Positions 1-9,690 of a stretch of 64,000 nucleotides of DNA are shown piece by piece. The position numbers were made by a program, and so were the translations under genes. Each line of letters starts with the position of its first letter. Within the stretch, counting starts at the first letter, position 1. Source of the DNA: Nothophaeocryptopus gaeumannii (Eukaryota; Ascomycota; Dothideomycetes; Mycosphaerellales; Mycosphaerellaceae); contig JASISA010000042.1 in the NCBI GenBank assembly GCA_031771865.1, positions 310,001 through 374,000 of the forward strand, read 5' to 3'. The notes beneath the pieces were generated by a model. It did not search any database, had not been told where the DNA came from, and worked only from the letters and a program-made list of their open reading frames with translations.

Positions 1-261
1 GTGATCAGACGTTCGAAGCCTACTATTGGCCAGTAGTGGACGCGCAGCAACATCCAAGATGGAAAGGGCAGAAGCGCATGGTCCAGCAGCGGTCAGTTGG
101 GGAAAGGACGACGGTCGAGGTAAGAGCCTGAGGCAACAAGAGAAGTCATTCATTTACAAGCCGGTATGCCGAGCGAGGGGGGATGTTAAAGGAGCAGTAC
201 TGAGCGCACGTGCACACGCTAGTGCAGGAGATCAAAAAGGGTCTCTAGGCGCAGGTTGTAC
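1..261. other. Unassigned left edge
   Basis: I see no gene here. The minus-strand frame of the neighbouring retroelement scrap runs into stops near 262. The 79-codon open frame on the plus strand has no recognisable motif. Confidence 0.3.
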
Positions 262-560
262 TTAGACTTCTATAACACACTTACTCTTTCTTGCTGCCAC
301 TGCGTTCGACATATTTCAACAGGGCTAGTGTCGGGCACCCCAACCTTGTGGAGGAAGTGAGGAAGGCCAATTGTCTCTGACCGTATCTGGAACACTATCG
401 CGGCCTGGGCTTTGCTAAGCCCTCGATAAAGCTCCCGGGTATTGGTGTTCCATGGAGTCCTGAACGCGAGTGGGAGGATTCCTTCGCGCCTAGCATTGTC
501 CCACTTCTGTGACTCGTCCCGCTCATACTGGCCGAGTAGCGTCTACTTCCGCTTCTTGTC
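262..560 (-). mobile_element. Scrap of a LINE-type (non-LTR) retrotransposon C-terminus
   Basis: Reading the minus strand from about 560 to 262 gives a continuous frame containing LSKAQAAIVFQIRSETIG followed by FLHKVGVPDTS. This pattern (small-ly-x-gl-S-x-x-Q, then R-x-x-x-I-G-L, then F-L-x-x-x-x-V-P) is typical of the segment after the RNase H domain in fungal Tad/I-like LINE polyproteins, just before a cysteine-rich tail. The tail itself is not visible. Upstream the frame merges with the hAT transposase relic, so two unrelated elements were joined by insertion or deletion near 560. The exact breakpoint cannot be fixed by eye. Non-functional. Confidence 0.45.
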
Positions 561-2340
561 GCTGTCGATAGTAAGGTATGGAAGCTTAGTTAGCGGCGCA
601 GTAATGAAGTTCATAAAGTCGTCTTCGTGGTCCGTAACTACTTCCTTCTATCGCTCGAACTCTGCAAACTAGTCCTCGTCGTCTACCTCCACGTCCGCGG
701 AGGTGTTAGTAATAGGCTAATATCGCTCTTAATATTGTAGCTAAAGCTCTTTAGCACGCTTCTTACCAGCCTCTAACTACTGCTTCTTCTTAGTTGTCTT
801 CCACTGCTACGCAATCCACTTAAGGCGCCGCTTAGGGTGAAGGATCATAGCTGTAAAGTAAGCTCCAGACTCGTTAATTAGAGTGTAGTACTTGTCGAAG
901 ATCCTCCACGACGTATTGACTGCTGTAAGTAGTACCTCCCTCTTAGCGTGCAGCTTCTCGGAGTCTTCGATATCCTGAATAAGGGCATTCATAATCGGTG
1001 AAAGATGTCGAGGGTGTAGGCGTGCCCTTCAGCTTTAAGAGTTGCCTGCTTAAAGGGCTTGAGGAAGTTCTTTACATGCTCGAGAAAGTACCAATCGTCG
1101 TCAGTTAGGATAATCGCTTCGAAGGCGTCCGGCTCGCGAGTGAACATAGCGTTGAGGAAGATCTTGGTATTAATCGCTTCGCTAATAAGAGTGAACTATC
1201 CGTTCCACCTTGTCTTGTTTAGCATCTTCGGCACTGTAGAGGGCACGTTCGGCCAAACTTGAGCTAACTCCTTGAATAGCTACCACTACCTATCCTTGCG
1301 TAGAAGGATTGAAAGGGCATACAGCTTAGTAAGAGGCTCTTGCTTGATAAGTACGTCTTCGTCTGCCTCCATGGATATAAATCTCTTATTGTCGTCGTTA
1401 TTGAGTTGCCGCTGAGAGTTGGTAGCACGTGTAATAGCGTCTTCGAAGGTGTCCGGATCCGTAGAGTGTTGGAACGCCTAGGTCGCTAGATTGATAATAT
1501 GCCCTAGGCAGCGCAACCTCCGCGTCTTCTCAGACTACTAAGTAATGCCTTTGGACCTCATAAAGCTCTCGAACTCGCGTACGAGCGTGTCGTTAACTGT
1601 AACGTTGTCGGAGGTAATCCAGCCAAAGCGTAGCCAAAGGTTGTATCGCTCTATACTTCTAAGACAAAGCTGGGCAAGGTAGGTACCTGATTTGACCTCC
1701 CTACCTACAACTTCAACTAGATCGATGAGTACTTGTCGTAGCTTGCCAGTTCGGTCGACGAATTGAATGTTAACTGCCTAGAAGTGTTTATAGCTATGTC
1801 TAAGATCCCAAGTGTCTATAGAGAGGTAGTAGCAGCCTATAGACTCCCTGTCTAGCCAGCGCACAAGGAGGACCTCCTACTCTGCGAAATTGCGAAGAAT
1901 GCGCGGCCGAATCGCACTAGCAGCATTCAGTAAGGCAACCTGAGCCTCCGGATTGGCTAGTAGTATCATTCGCTTGAAGGACGGGCTTATAACACTATAG
2001 TGCGAAAGACTGCACTCTACGACGTAGGCAGCGACCGCGTTACGGAACTTCTGCACGTCGACGGCTTCTCTGAGTATGCGGGTTGTCTCGTCCACCTCCT
2101 TTGCCGCTGCCTTCTGCGCCATCTTTTGCAAGCCCTATTCGATCTGCCTAGCTTGAGGGTCTTTAGGAGACATTCTGCCAACATATATGCCGTGTTTGCG
2201 AAGGTGTAGAGGCGCGTTCGAGGACGTCTGTTTGTAGTCGTAGTACTTACAGTAGAAGTACTCGTGCCCATAATCGTTAGCAATGTCTTCGCCCTTCGCA
2301 CGAGGTCTATAGTGCGCCTACACCTCTAGATTCTTTTGCC
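560..2340 (-). mobile_element. hAT-superfamily transposase relic with RIP-type stops
   Basis: One minus-strand frame carries the order of a fungal hAT transposase. A BED-type zinc finger lies around 2330-2195 (FYCKYYDYK, then HLRKHG). The early RNase H-like region is at 2131-1877 (CSLSHYSVISPSFKRM), with further blocks near 1800 (TWDLRHSYKHF) and 1490 (LGHIINLAT), a TRWN motif near 1200, and the conserved YYTLINESGAYFTAMILHP at about 910-850. hAT transposases cut and paste DNA and leave 8-bp target duplications. The frame is interrupted at least ten times, nearly always by TAG where glutamine (CAG) would fit, plus a one-base shift near 985. C-to-T change in CA dinucleotides, the RIP pattern of ascomycetes, explains these stops. 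The C-terminal dimerisation segment is missing because the copy runs into a LINE scrap. Confidence 0.8.
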
Positions 2341-2694
2341 CTTTGCCATAATAAATAGATGACCTCTTCCTCTTCCTTCCAACCAAAGATAGGCCCGTAA
2401 TAAATGGTGCAGGAGTCGGGGCTGTAGCTAGAGTCGGAGTACTTGATTCCTAAGAATCTCGAGGCGTAGGAGTCGGATTGGGCACTTCTTCGTCTTCTAG
2501 CTTACTTAGTTCCGACTCGATTTCGTCGATTGATTTCCCGTTGTCCTCGGGGATGAATAAGGAGTCATTTTGCGTGTCGCTTAGTGTCTGAGCCTAACTG
2601 TAGCGGGTGTTGACCATCGTAGAAATAATATGCTAATATTTTAAACTTTAGGATTGCAGAATTTGAGTTTAACATGCAGTCTTTCGGGATGGAA

Positions 2695-3255
2695 GAATGT
2701 CTAGCCGTACCAATCGATAGGGTACGATAAGGCGGAGCTATCCGCGTTGACATCACAACTTCCGCTGAGTTTCATATGAACGTTCATTTATACCCTCTTA
2801 ACTGCCTTCGATCTATACATACACACCTTGCAATCGCAATTATCTACCGGGCGTACCACCGTATAACTGTCCTTATTGTCGCGCAGCCATTGCTCGTACA
2901 GATCCCACCGCGTAGTATGCTGATCTAGTAGTAGGTTGAGCCGCACACCTAAACGAACAAACTCCTCCTACTCCCTACGTCTATCTGCGAACCTCTCTAC
3001 TAGCATTTCATACTGCGCCCTACGCTCCGCTATCTCGAGTCGCTAATCGATGTGCCAATCCTTTAGTTCCTTATCCTTAGAGACTACGTCGTTCGATTCG
3101 TACCGCTTTTCTAGCTCTCGACGCTTGGCCCGGGCCCAGCTCGCTCTATCGACTCGGAAGCGCTCCAACCACTCCTCCGGGGTTGGCGGCGGTGACCATG
3201 ACGGTGGTAAGGACACTAGTGGCGATGAGGTGGGCTCTTGTTTAAGAGGTGACAA
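2695..3255 (-). pseudogene. Damaged ORF associated with the hAT relic
   Basis: A minus-strand frame starting at 3255 continues to about 2695 with two TAG codons and one TAA codon, again at positions where CAG or CAA glutamine would fit. It begins with a Pro/Ser-rich stretch, then a charged, probably helical segment (EEWLERFRVDRASWARAK), and ends with a small cysteine motif (CDCKVC). I do not recognise the family. It lies upstream of the transposase on the same strand and shows the same kind of damage, so it is probably a second ORF or captured sequence of the same element. Confidence 0.45.
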
Positions 3256-3503
3256 GCTTTCGGAGGCCTTAGAGTCGGGTATCTAACCAAATCAGTTACC
3301 TAAACGATATATGCACCTATTCACCTACCTCAGCTTTGACAATACCCATCTTTGATCATAGTTTGTAAGGGGAATTAGCCTATAAGCACGATATTGCAAG
3401 GGACTACTGTGTGCCGGCGTATAACCGGAATGATTTGATTATATTCAAATCAATCAAAGATCCGGTATGACTACTATGATGTGAATGATTATTATGATTA
3501 CTG
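3256..3503. repeat. AT-rich probable end of the hAT relic
   Basis: This stretch is far more AT-rich than its surroundings and contains short near-palindromes of the CCGGAATGATTTGATT type around 3426-3470. It ends at 3503 in GATTACTG, which resembles the AATCACTG end of the intact hAT MITE at 5513 after one A-to-G and one C-to-T change. I infer that it is the RIP-damaged 5' terminal region of the transposon. The opposite end and a target duplication were not found. Confidence 0.35.
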
Positions 3504-3513
3504 AATATTAATC

Positions 3514-4303
3514 AATCAACATTCAAATACTATGTATGTCAATCGTTCCAATGACATGGAGATAGGGAGATCTTAGCGGGGAGTCCCGCACATAAGTAGT
3601 GCACTTTCCTACTTTCTAGGACTCTCTTCCTATGCACAGTTAGCAGTACCCACACGCGCGGATTTGGCGCCTCTCCATTTTGTTCCGAGTCCGAAACATC
3701 CATGGAATGTTCGATGTTTATTTTTGCTCATCCTTCAAGGCACAATCCCCAGATCTCACATTATGATAAGATCAAGTCAAGGGAAATACCGTGGTTGCTT
3801 AACTTGAAGCTCGACTAGTCGTTTGCGGGTAACTCAAACGATTGCAGGCAGGAAAGCTATCCGCCGTTCCACTTGTGCAGAATCTGGGATGGGTGCTCGG
3901 TTCTGCTTGGAGTCAACAGCGTTTGCTAGAACGGGTTTCTGTGACGATTATTGAGACCAATGTCCAAGTCGCTTACAGAGCATCAGATATGCTCCGCGGA
4001 GAAGAGAAAGGAGTGTGCGGTCTCGCCCGCCAAAGGGATCGCCGGGAGTCGCTCGTCTCTTCGAACATGCAGCGAACCGATGCACGGACACTAATCCCAA
4101 AGACGGTTACCGTGCTGTCTCAGAATCTTCAAGCAACCTCACTGCTCTATAGGATCGAAGGAAACTTGGCATTGGAACACCGGCTTTGCGGCTTCAGTAC
4201 CAACTGCTTTGGCAAACATTAGTCTGATGCTTTACGAAGTCATCTGAGACCCGCCTGGCTATCCAGTACTGTCTTCTTGAAACGAGCAAAAGTTTGAACA
4301 CGC
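3514..4303. other. No supportable gene
   Basis: One plus-strand open frame of 126 codons (3842-4222) exists, but it has no recognisable motif, no signal peptide and no splice partners. I see nothing else. Confidence 0.3.
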
Positions 4304-4310
4304 AAAAAAA
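4304..4310 (-). terminator. T7 run, possible RNA polymerase III terminator
   Basis: Seven consecutive T on the minus strand, six bases beyond the 3' end of the tRNA-like element. This is the usual form and position of a Pol III stop. Confidence 0.45.
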
Positions 4311-4315
4311 CAGTT

Positions 4316-4592
4316 TGGTCCAACTCCGATTTGAACGGAGGTCTTGCGGCTTCACCTCGATCAACTTCATCCTCGAACAGATTGCTCCAACGGAGGATCG
4401 CGCGCTCGCGCTTCATGGAAGGCGCTGAGCAGAAGCCTATGGAAAGCGGCATGTTGGTGGAGTCATCTTTTCAACGACATATCGCTTATACTTTGCGGTG
4501 GGTTGTTTGAGTTTGATTGTTTGCGCCACGCCTGAAGAAGTTGATCAAGTGAGGTTGAAGCCGCATATGCTATGCCACTACAACACCGGACC
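4316..4592 (-). tRNA. tRNA-like element with ~200-nt insert (copy 1, probably degenerate)
   Basis: On the minus strand the element opens with GGTCCGG and ends with TTGGACC plus A. These pair as a seven-base acceptor stem with two G-U pairs at its inner end. The 3' part has an intact T-arm, CTCCG-TTCAAAT-CGGAG, which is also a good B box, and a CCGCA strand that pairs with TGCGG of the 5' part to form the anticodon stem. About 200 nt separate the two halves at the anticodon loop. The A-box-like TGTTGTAGTGG is present, but the D-stem pairs poorly and the anticodon side (CTTCAA) has lost about seven bases relative to copy 2, so this copy is probably a pseudogene. The isotype cannot be assigned safely. 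Confidence 0.4.
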
Positions 4593-5155
4593 TTGTATCT
4601 GATTGATGGGATAGTTGAATTCTGAAGGGTATATGAAGGCAGACGGCTGTCACATGCCTGAAATCTCGCTCTTGCTCTGTGGAAATGCAGTCGTAACCAT
4701 CCCACAAGAGGTCAGTAAAAGGTAGGACAGGGGTCATTTCTATCCGTACTGATTGGAGCGCCGATTTCTAGAGGGCAAGAGAAAACAAGCGACTGTTGCG
4801 GCTGGGAGCAGGCTCCTGCTCTGAAGGGCAGCAGTAACAGTTCCTTCAATATAATGATATATAACGATATTAAAGTAGACGGTGGTGCCTCCGTTGGACG
4901 ATGCTTCTAGAACAACACTAGCGTAGTAAGGAGATATGTTGGGGAGTTCGTATGCGTGTTTCAGCGTGTTTGTTGAAGTGGCCGTTGTTAGAGGTTCGAT
5001 ATTGTACTTGTTGCTGTTCAAAGACTACCCGATGTACGGCCGGAGCTTGAGTTGCTGTATTTGCCGCCACTGACTAAGCCGCTGAACAGCAGCACAACTT
5101 CATCTCTCTCTGGCCTTTCAATCGACCGTACATCCTGCAAGCACTCCCACCACTT
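4593..5155. other. No supportable gene
   Basis: The first 50 bases upstream of the tRNA-like element are shared with copy 2 (CCTTCATAT and CATCAATCA on the minus strand). A 93-codon minus-strand open frame at 4740-5021 has no recognisable motif. Confidence 0.3.
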
Positions 5156-5163
5156 CAAAAGCA
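5156..5163. repeat. Left 8-bp target-site duplication of the MITE
   Basis: CAAAAGCA immediately precedes the element and is repeated exactly after it at 5514-5521. Eight bases is the hallmark length for hAT transposition. Confidence 0.9.
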
Positions 5164-5513
5164 CAGTGATTAGCATCATCCAAATCAGATCGACTAAAGG
5201 GTCGGATCTGATCTGATTTGGTTGTGATCTGGATCAACGGTCCGAGATCTGGATTAGAATGATCTGAACTGGATGTTTACGGCCTACCTAAATAGGCAGC
5301 TCCGAAGGAATGGAAGGAGTAGTTACCCCCTTAACGGCTCATGATTCCTTCTAACGGCTAGTGCACAGGCGCCGTTAAGCTCTACACCGTATTATCTGGT
5401 TCATAAGAGGCATGATCCAGATCGTTCAGATCATTCAAAGGCCCTTATTTGATCCGTGATCTGTATCATTCAAATCAGATATTATTTGGTGGATGATGAT
5501 CTGCTAATCACTG
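5164..5513. mobile_element. 350-bp non-autonomous hAT MITE
   Basis: The element starts CAGTGATTAGCA and ends with the reverse complement TGCTAATCACTG, a perfect 12-bp terminal inverted repeat matching the CAGNG start of many hAT elements. It is flanked by an exact 8-bp duplication. The next bases also match between ends (TCATCC) after a five-base offset. Inside are many GATCTGAT/GATCTGGA subterminal motifs in both orientations and no coding capacity. It would depend on a transposase in trans. The perfect ends suggest recent movement, unlike the heavily mutated hAT copy 1.7 kb to the left. Confidence 0.9.
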
Positions 5514-5521
5514 CAAAAGCA
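5514..5521. repeat. Right 8-bp target-site duplication of the MITE
   Basis: Exact CAAAAGCA copy adjoining the right terminal repeat. Confidence 0.9.
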
Positions 5522-5571
5522 TTCTCAGATACAGAAGCAAAGATGTCTCACGACTGCACCGTATGGCGCTA

Positions 5572-5835
5572 AAAGCCTCGCGTCGACAGCATCATCGCCT
5601 ACCAAGCCGCCCAACTGCGCTCCGGCGTCTTAACCAAATTGTCCAAGTCCGAAGCAAAATACGAGTGAAGGTGCACAGAACCCGAGGGAGTGCCGGTCAC
5701 CGAAGAGATCATCAAGCAATGGGCAGAGAGCGACGACTCGGACGATTTTGTCGACGACTATAGCGGCATCACCGAGGAGAGAGAGCCCATGGATCCAGCA
5801 CTGCATCAGCACCATCTTCGCGCTCTGCAATAGCG
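5572..5835 (+). pseudogene. Fragment of an unknown gene with one in-frame TGA
   Basis: The plus-strand frame beginning near 5581 reads like real protein (DSIIAYQAAQLRSG, then after one TGA EEIIKQWAESDDSDDF) and ends at a TAG about 5835. The acidic WAESDDSDDFVDD patch is typical of low-complexity nuclear proteins, but the family is not recognised. No start codon or splice partner is evident. It sits directly beside the MITE insertion and may be the remains of a gene. Confidence 0.3.
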
Positions 5836-6346
5836 CCTGGCACACCAAATGGCAATTCGAGCTCAGAAGACAAGACGTGCATGCTGGAGAAGACTTGATG
5901 AATGTGGGGGTAAATGAGGCGGTTTGAGGGGGGCAGAAGCCGTTCAGCTGGACTGAGCCAGCGACGAAGAAGGTGGAGGAAGATGTTGGGCCGAAAGGCG
6001 AGACTTTGGACGAATTTTGATTGAAAATTCCTCAACTTTGGACAGGCCAGAACAGCACTAAGAGGGTGCATTAGGGATCGCGGTAATTAAGAATCCTCTG
6101 GGGAAGGGCTTGCTTTGTGCCCATCCACTCACGCATTCCTTTGGGTTTCTATCCGGTCCATTTTTCTTTATTCGTGACCTCACTTGGAGTCCAAAAGTCT
6201 GGACTGTTTCTGCGCGCGGACATTGCTCTACAAGACGCTTGGCCAAGGCCAGAAGACACAGAGCGGGGTTATAGCTATCAATTGCCCAAGCCTGTTGCAA
6301 TATGGCTGAAGTCGAAGGCCAGCAAAAAGCAAACTAGAAGTTCCTC
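5836..6346. other. No supportable gene
   Basis: Short overlapping frames on both strands without motifs or codon character. Confidence 0.3.
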
Positions 6347-6353
6347 AAAAAAA
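6347..6353 (-). terminator. T7 run, possible RNA polymerase III terminator
   Basis: Seven T on the minus strand one base after the tRNA-like 3' end of copy 2, as expected for a Pol III transcript. Confidence 0.5.
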
Positions 6354-6354
6354 T

Positions 6355-6633
6355 TGATCCAACTCCGATTCGCACGGAGGTCTTGCAGCTTCATCACAAA
6401 CAACACCCACACAACCTGAAACCAAGCCGTTGCCTTCCAGTATTGTAGATACTGGAATCCTTGGGAGATTCCAAGGGCCGAGCGACAGCGAACCGTGTTC
6501 CATGGTTGTTGTCGATGGCGTTGGTGATGGCGCTGGCTGGTCGAAGGTGGTTTGGTTTGTATGATTGCGCCAAGGTTGTTCGAGTGAGGTTGTTGATCCG
6601 AAGCTGCATGTGATACCACTACACTACCGGACC
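6355..6633 (-). tRNA. tRNA-like element with ~208-nt intron-like insert (copy 2)
   Basis: The minus strand gives an acceptor stem GGTCCGG/TTGGATC, a D-arm with a clean A box (TAGTGTAGTGG) and D-stem pairs GTG/CAC, and an anticodon stem TGCAG/CTGCA. The T-stem CTCCG/CGGAG and a T7 terminator complete the outline. The halves are separated by about 208 nt after CTTCGG in the anticodon loop, where eukaryotic tRNA introns lie. If the loop is C-T-TCG-G the anticodon is TCG (Arg); shifting the stem by one base gives CGG (Pro). The T-loop reads TGCGAAT instead of TTCGAAT, which weakens the B box. An intron this long is unusual for a nuclear tRNA gene. Copy 1 is homologous inside the insert and upstream, so a tRNA-derived repeat family is the main alternative. 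Confidence 0.45.
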
Positions 6634-7424
6634 GTGTGATGTGATTGATGAGAAAGGCGGATTTCCAATGCATATGAAGGTGATTTCACTTTCGGCCGTC
6701 TTTCGCCTTCTCCTACGCTCGCTTGAACTTTTCTACCGAACGTTGTTGGGGTTTGGCTGACGCAGATGAACAAGCTCTCTAATATCGCCGAAACCCAGCT
6801 TACCGAGAAGGTTGTTAAAGGAGGGCATGAACTACATACAGGAATGGTCGAACAAGATATCAGGTACGGTACTCGAACTGCGAGCTCAGAAGATGAGTCA
6901 AGCAGATTAGTATGCGACGAAGATATTAGAGAGCCACTATCAGGAGATCGCCACAAGCTACTGCATTCCGAGACTAACGCTAATAGCATCCTATTGTAGT
7001 GAAGTGCTTGTTCAAGAGCTTGATTCAGGCTATAGTGAGAGCAACGAACTCCTTGGACACAAAGAAACTGATAGAAACCCACCCTTGAAAGGGACAAGTC
7101 GTGACTACGATTACTAAGTTCCAGCTGTATACTGAATATAACAGAAGAACAAGGGAAGAACGAGAGTTTGGCAGTAGTTTAGATTGTTGCTGAAAGCCCG
7201 TGTGCAAGAAGTAGGGAATCTATGGTTTGGAAGGAACAGAAACGCCAGGTGACCCGAAGTCTGCAACAAGTCCTACGATAAGGATACACTCATGGTACCA
7301 GATCCCCTTCGACACAGTCCGTTTGGTACAGTGCCTGTGATCCGAGCCATTCGATCCGAATCCATGTTTCCAACATCCGATAGCGGTAGATTAAAGAATA
7401 TCGAACCCCAACGTGTAAGGTAGT
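6634..7424. other. No supportable gene
   Basis: A 77-codon plus-strand frame at 6766-6999 is rich in Glu, Ser and Asp and could be a gene scrap, but no motif or splice partner supports it. Otherwise nothing is seen. Confidence 0.3.
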
Positions 7425-8553
7425 TCATGTCGAAGGTGGCCCCTCGAATGTTACTACCTTCGCCAACCTGACCATTGAAAAAGCCACTTCCAAAGCAGCT
7501 TGAACTTGATCATGCACCTCGTCGGTCTTGTCCCCCCAGAAAGTCAGCATAGTTGTGCTATGTCCGCCATCCGAGCAAGTCCAGTCGCGAACGCCTCCGT
7601 CGACCATATTGCTGAACGTCGTGGAGATTGGCTCACAGCCAGCGCCGTTGATGTACTCGCGCTCGACTCTAGAGGTCCACCCGGTGTAGTCATCGCTGCC
7701 AATGACGATGGTGATGAGGCCCAGCAATTGCGGCGGCTGGCGCTGGCGTCTCGAGGGCGTCGGCGATTCGGGAGTCGTCGCGGCGGGCTTTGATGGAGGC
7801 AGCACTGGACGCGTCTGTGCCAGAGTATGTGAAGTCGACCATGGGATACGCCATCTCCAAAGCAGCTTTGACCGCCTTGCGGGTATTGAGACCAGTGGCT
7901 GTGAAGAAGGCTAGGTTGGTCAGGCAATCTCCGTCATCTGTGCAGTTGTAGTTGTAGATCTCGTCATCCAGAGCAGTGGTGAGTGTGTTGTTGACTGAAT
8001 TGCACCCAGCGCCGTTGATGAAGGTACGACCAATGTGGGCGGACTAGTCCAGGGTTGGGCTGCTGTGGTCAGCAGAGGTGAAAATGAGTGCGACGTGGGC
8101 GGTGTTTGCCCGGATGGACAACGTGGTGTTGCGGCTCTCCAAACCAGTGTCCGCGGTGTCTTGCGTCTGTAATGGAGCTAAAGTAGATGCTGCATCGCCA
8201 AGCCAAGTGAAGTTGACTACTAGGTAAGTCTCTTGGAGAGCGGCTCTGACGTTGATTATGGTAGTGTTGCCGATAGAGGTCATGAATTTCAGCTTGGTAT
8301 TGCCGGTGTCGCTCGTACAGTTGAAGTTGTAGAAAGAGCCATCGAGAGCGTTCGAGACTGTCTTGCGAACCGGCTCGCATCCCGCGCCATTGATGAAAGG
8401 TCGACCGATCTGAGCAGACCAGTCGATGGTTGGAGAGGCTGCATCGATAGAGAAGCTCTGGGCGGTGACGTTCGCGGTGTTAGCGGCGGTACTTATTGGT
8501 GCAGCCACGATCGCCGGGACCACGAAGGTAATGACGAAGTTGAGGGCCAGCAT
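7425..8553 (-). pseudogene. Secreted protein of three tandem cysteine-domain repeats, broken after repeat 1
   Basis: The start at 8553 gives a signal peptide (MLALNFVITFVVPAIVAAP) followed by repeat 1 with GRPFINGAGCEP, a second Cys in YNFNCTS, and a tail with VRAALQETYLVVNF. The frame stops with TAG at 8044-8046, so 169 residues are open. Beyond the stop the same frame holds repeat 2 (GRTFINGAGCNS, YNYNCTD, VKAALEMAYPMVDF). After a frameshift in the following linker comes repeat 3 (REYINGAGCEP, DWTCSD, VQAALEVAFSMV), ending at 7425. The TAG falls where repeat 1 has Trp in TIDWSAQIG, so a TGG-to-TAG change is the simplest explanation. The domain (about 110-125 residues, two conserved Cys, several N-glycosylation sites) is not one I recognise. 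A shortened one-domain product remains possible. Confidence 0.6.
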
Positions 8554-9690
8554 ATCAATGGTTGCTCCTCTACGGTGGGTCTGTGAGTCGGTCGCAGTGA
8601 TATGAAGGATGATGTGCTGAGTTGTAGAGTTCGTGGTCTGGAGTGGTGCCCGTTGGGATTGGCAGCGTAAAGTCAGTTGTGTAGATCCTAGTATCGGCGT
8701 GTCTTCTCTCACGATTGTTGGGGAAAGAAGAAGGAAAGATCTGGTCTCGTCTGACCGCGGAAGCATCAAATTTATATTCACAGAAGCCGGCTTGTAATGT
8801 GTCGGGACAAAGGTGTTGTTTCGGCGCCGACGGTAAAGCAGTTGTTCACTTCTTGCGCTGACCTCGAGGAGTGTTGTGTCCGTCAAGGGCGAAGACGTGA
8901 TTAAAGCGCTCAAACAAAGGCGTTGTGTGATGCCAGTGGGTCCGCCAACACAAAGGGACATGCTGCATGGAGAGGCTCTGGGCTCCTGCAACTGGAAACT
9001 AAGCCTCGCAGCCAGCCGCTTGTACTTGAGACGCCATCTACAGAACCATACGGGAAGCATGTTCAGTGGTTATTCAGATCCAAGGCCAAATCTGGGAGGA
9101 GCGACGAAGGAACTCAGGCAGTGTCGCGTCGTACGTTGCGTGCTGCGATCTTGCCGAGCAAATGTCCAAGCACGGTGGTTCATTGTGCTTGAAGCAGGAA
9201 ATACGACACCAAGATTCTTGGAGTAACGACTCGAATGTAGATAGAAGCCTGGCCATGGCGAGATATGGCGAGAAACGACTAGGAGTTCTGAGGGTTCGAA
9301 ATGTTTCTCCGGGGAGCTTCCAGCAAGCAGCAGAAGCATTCTCAAACTCGAGTGACAACTAGACTCTTAGTATAGAGAGCCATTCTCGATCTTTCTGCCA
9401 AGGTCACGCATGATTCCTTCTCCAAATTCGTGGTGCGCAGAGATGGGCATAGTAGAGCGTTTCGAGTGTCTGTTACATCTGGCTCTCTGCCGAGTCTTCA
9501 ACCAGAGTTCCGGTCGGCCATGTATGTGGGAGTCTCGACGAGATATCAGCCAGATAAGTGCTAGGCAATTCCTCCCAGAGGTTCAAGATATCGTCAGGTA
9601 TGCCTGAGCGTTGTCGCAGCCTTTGACTTGTCATTTGGCAGAGGTGGGCATCACCCTAGTCTGACATGGTGGTGGGCGTAGCGACAACTT
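8554..9690. other. Upstream region of the three-repeat gene; no other gene
   Basis: The minus-strand frame stays open upstream of 8553 for about 500 bases but does not look like protein. It is probably promoter and leader of the secreted gene. Short plus-strand frames at 8876-9362 lack motifs. Confidence 0.3.

Noticed and set aside
8554..9060. Upstream extension of the three-repeat protein by 169 codons
   Set aside because: The extension has no protein-like character, and the signal peptide sits at the internal Met at 8553.
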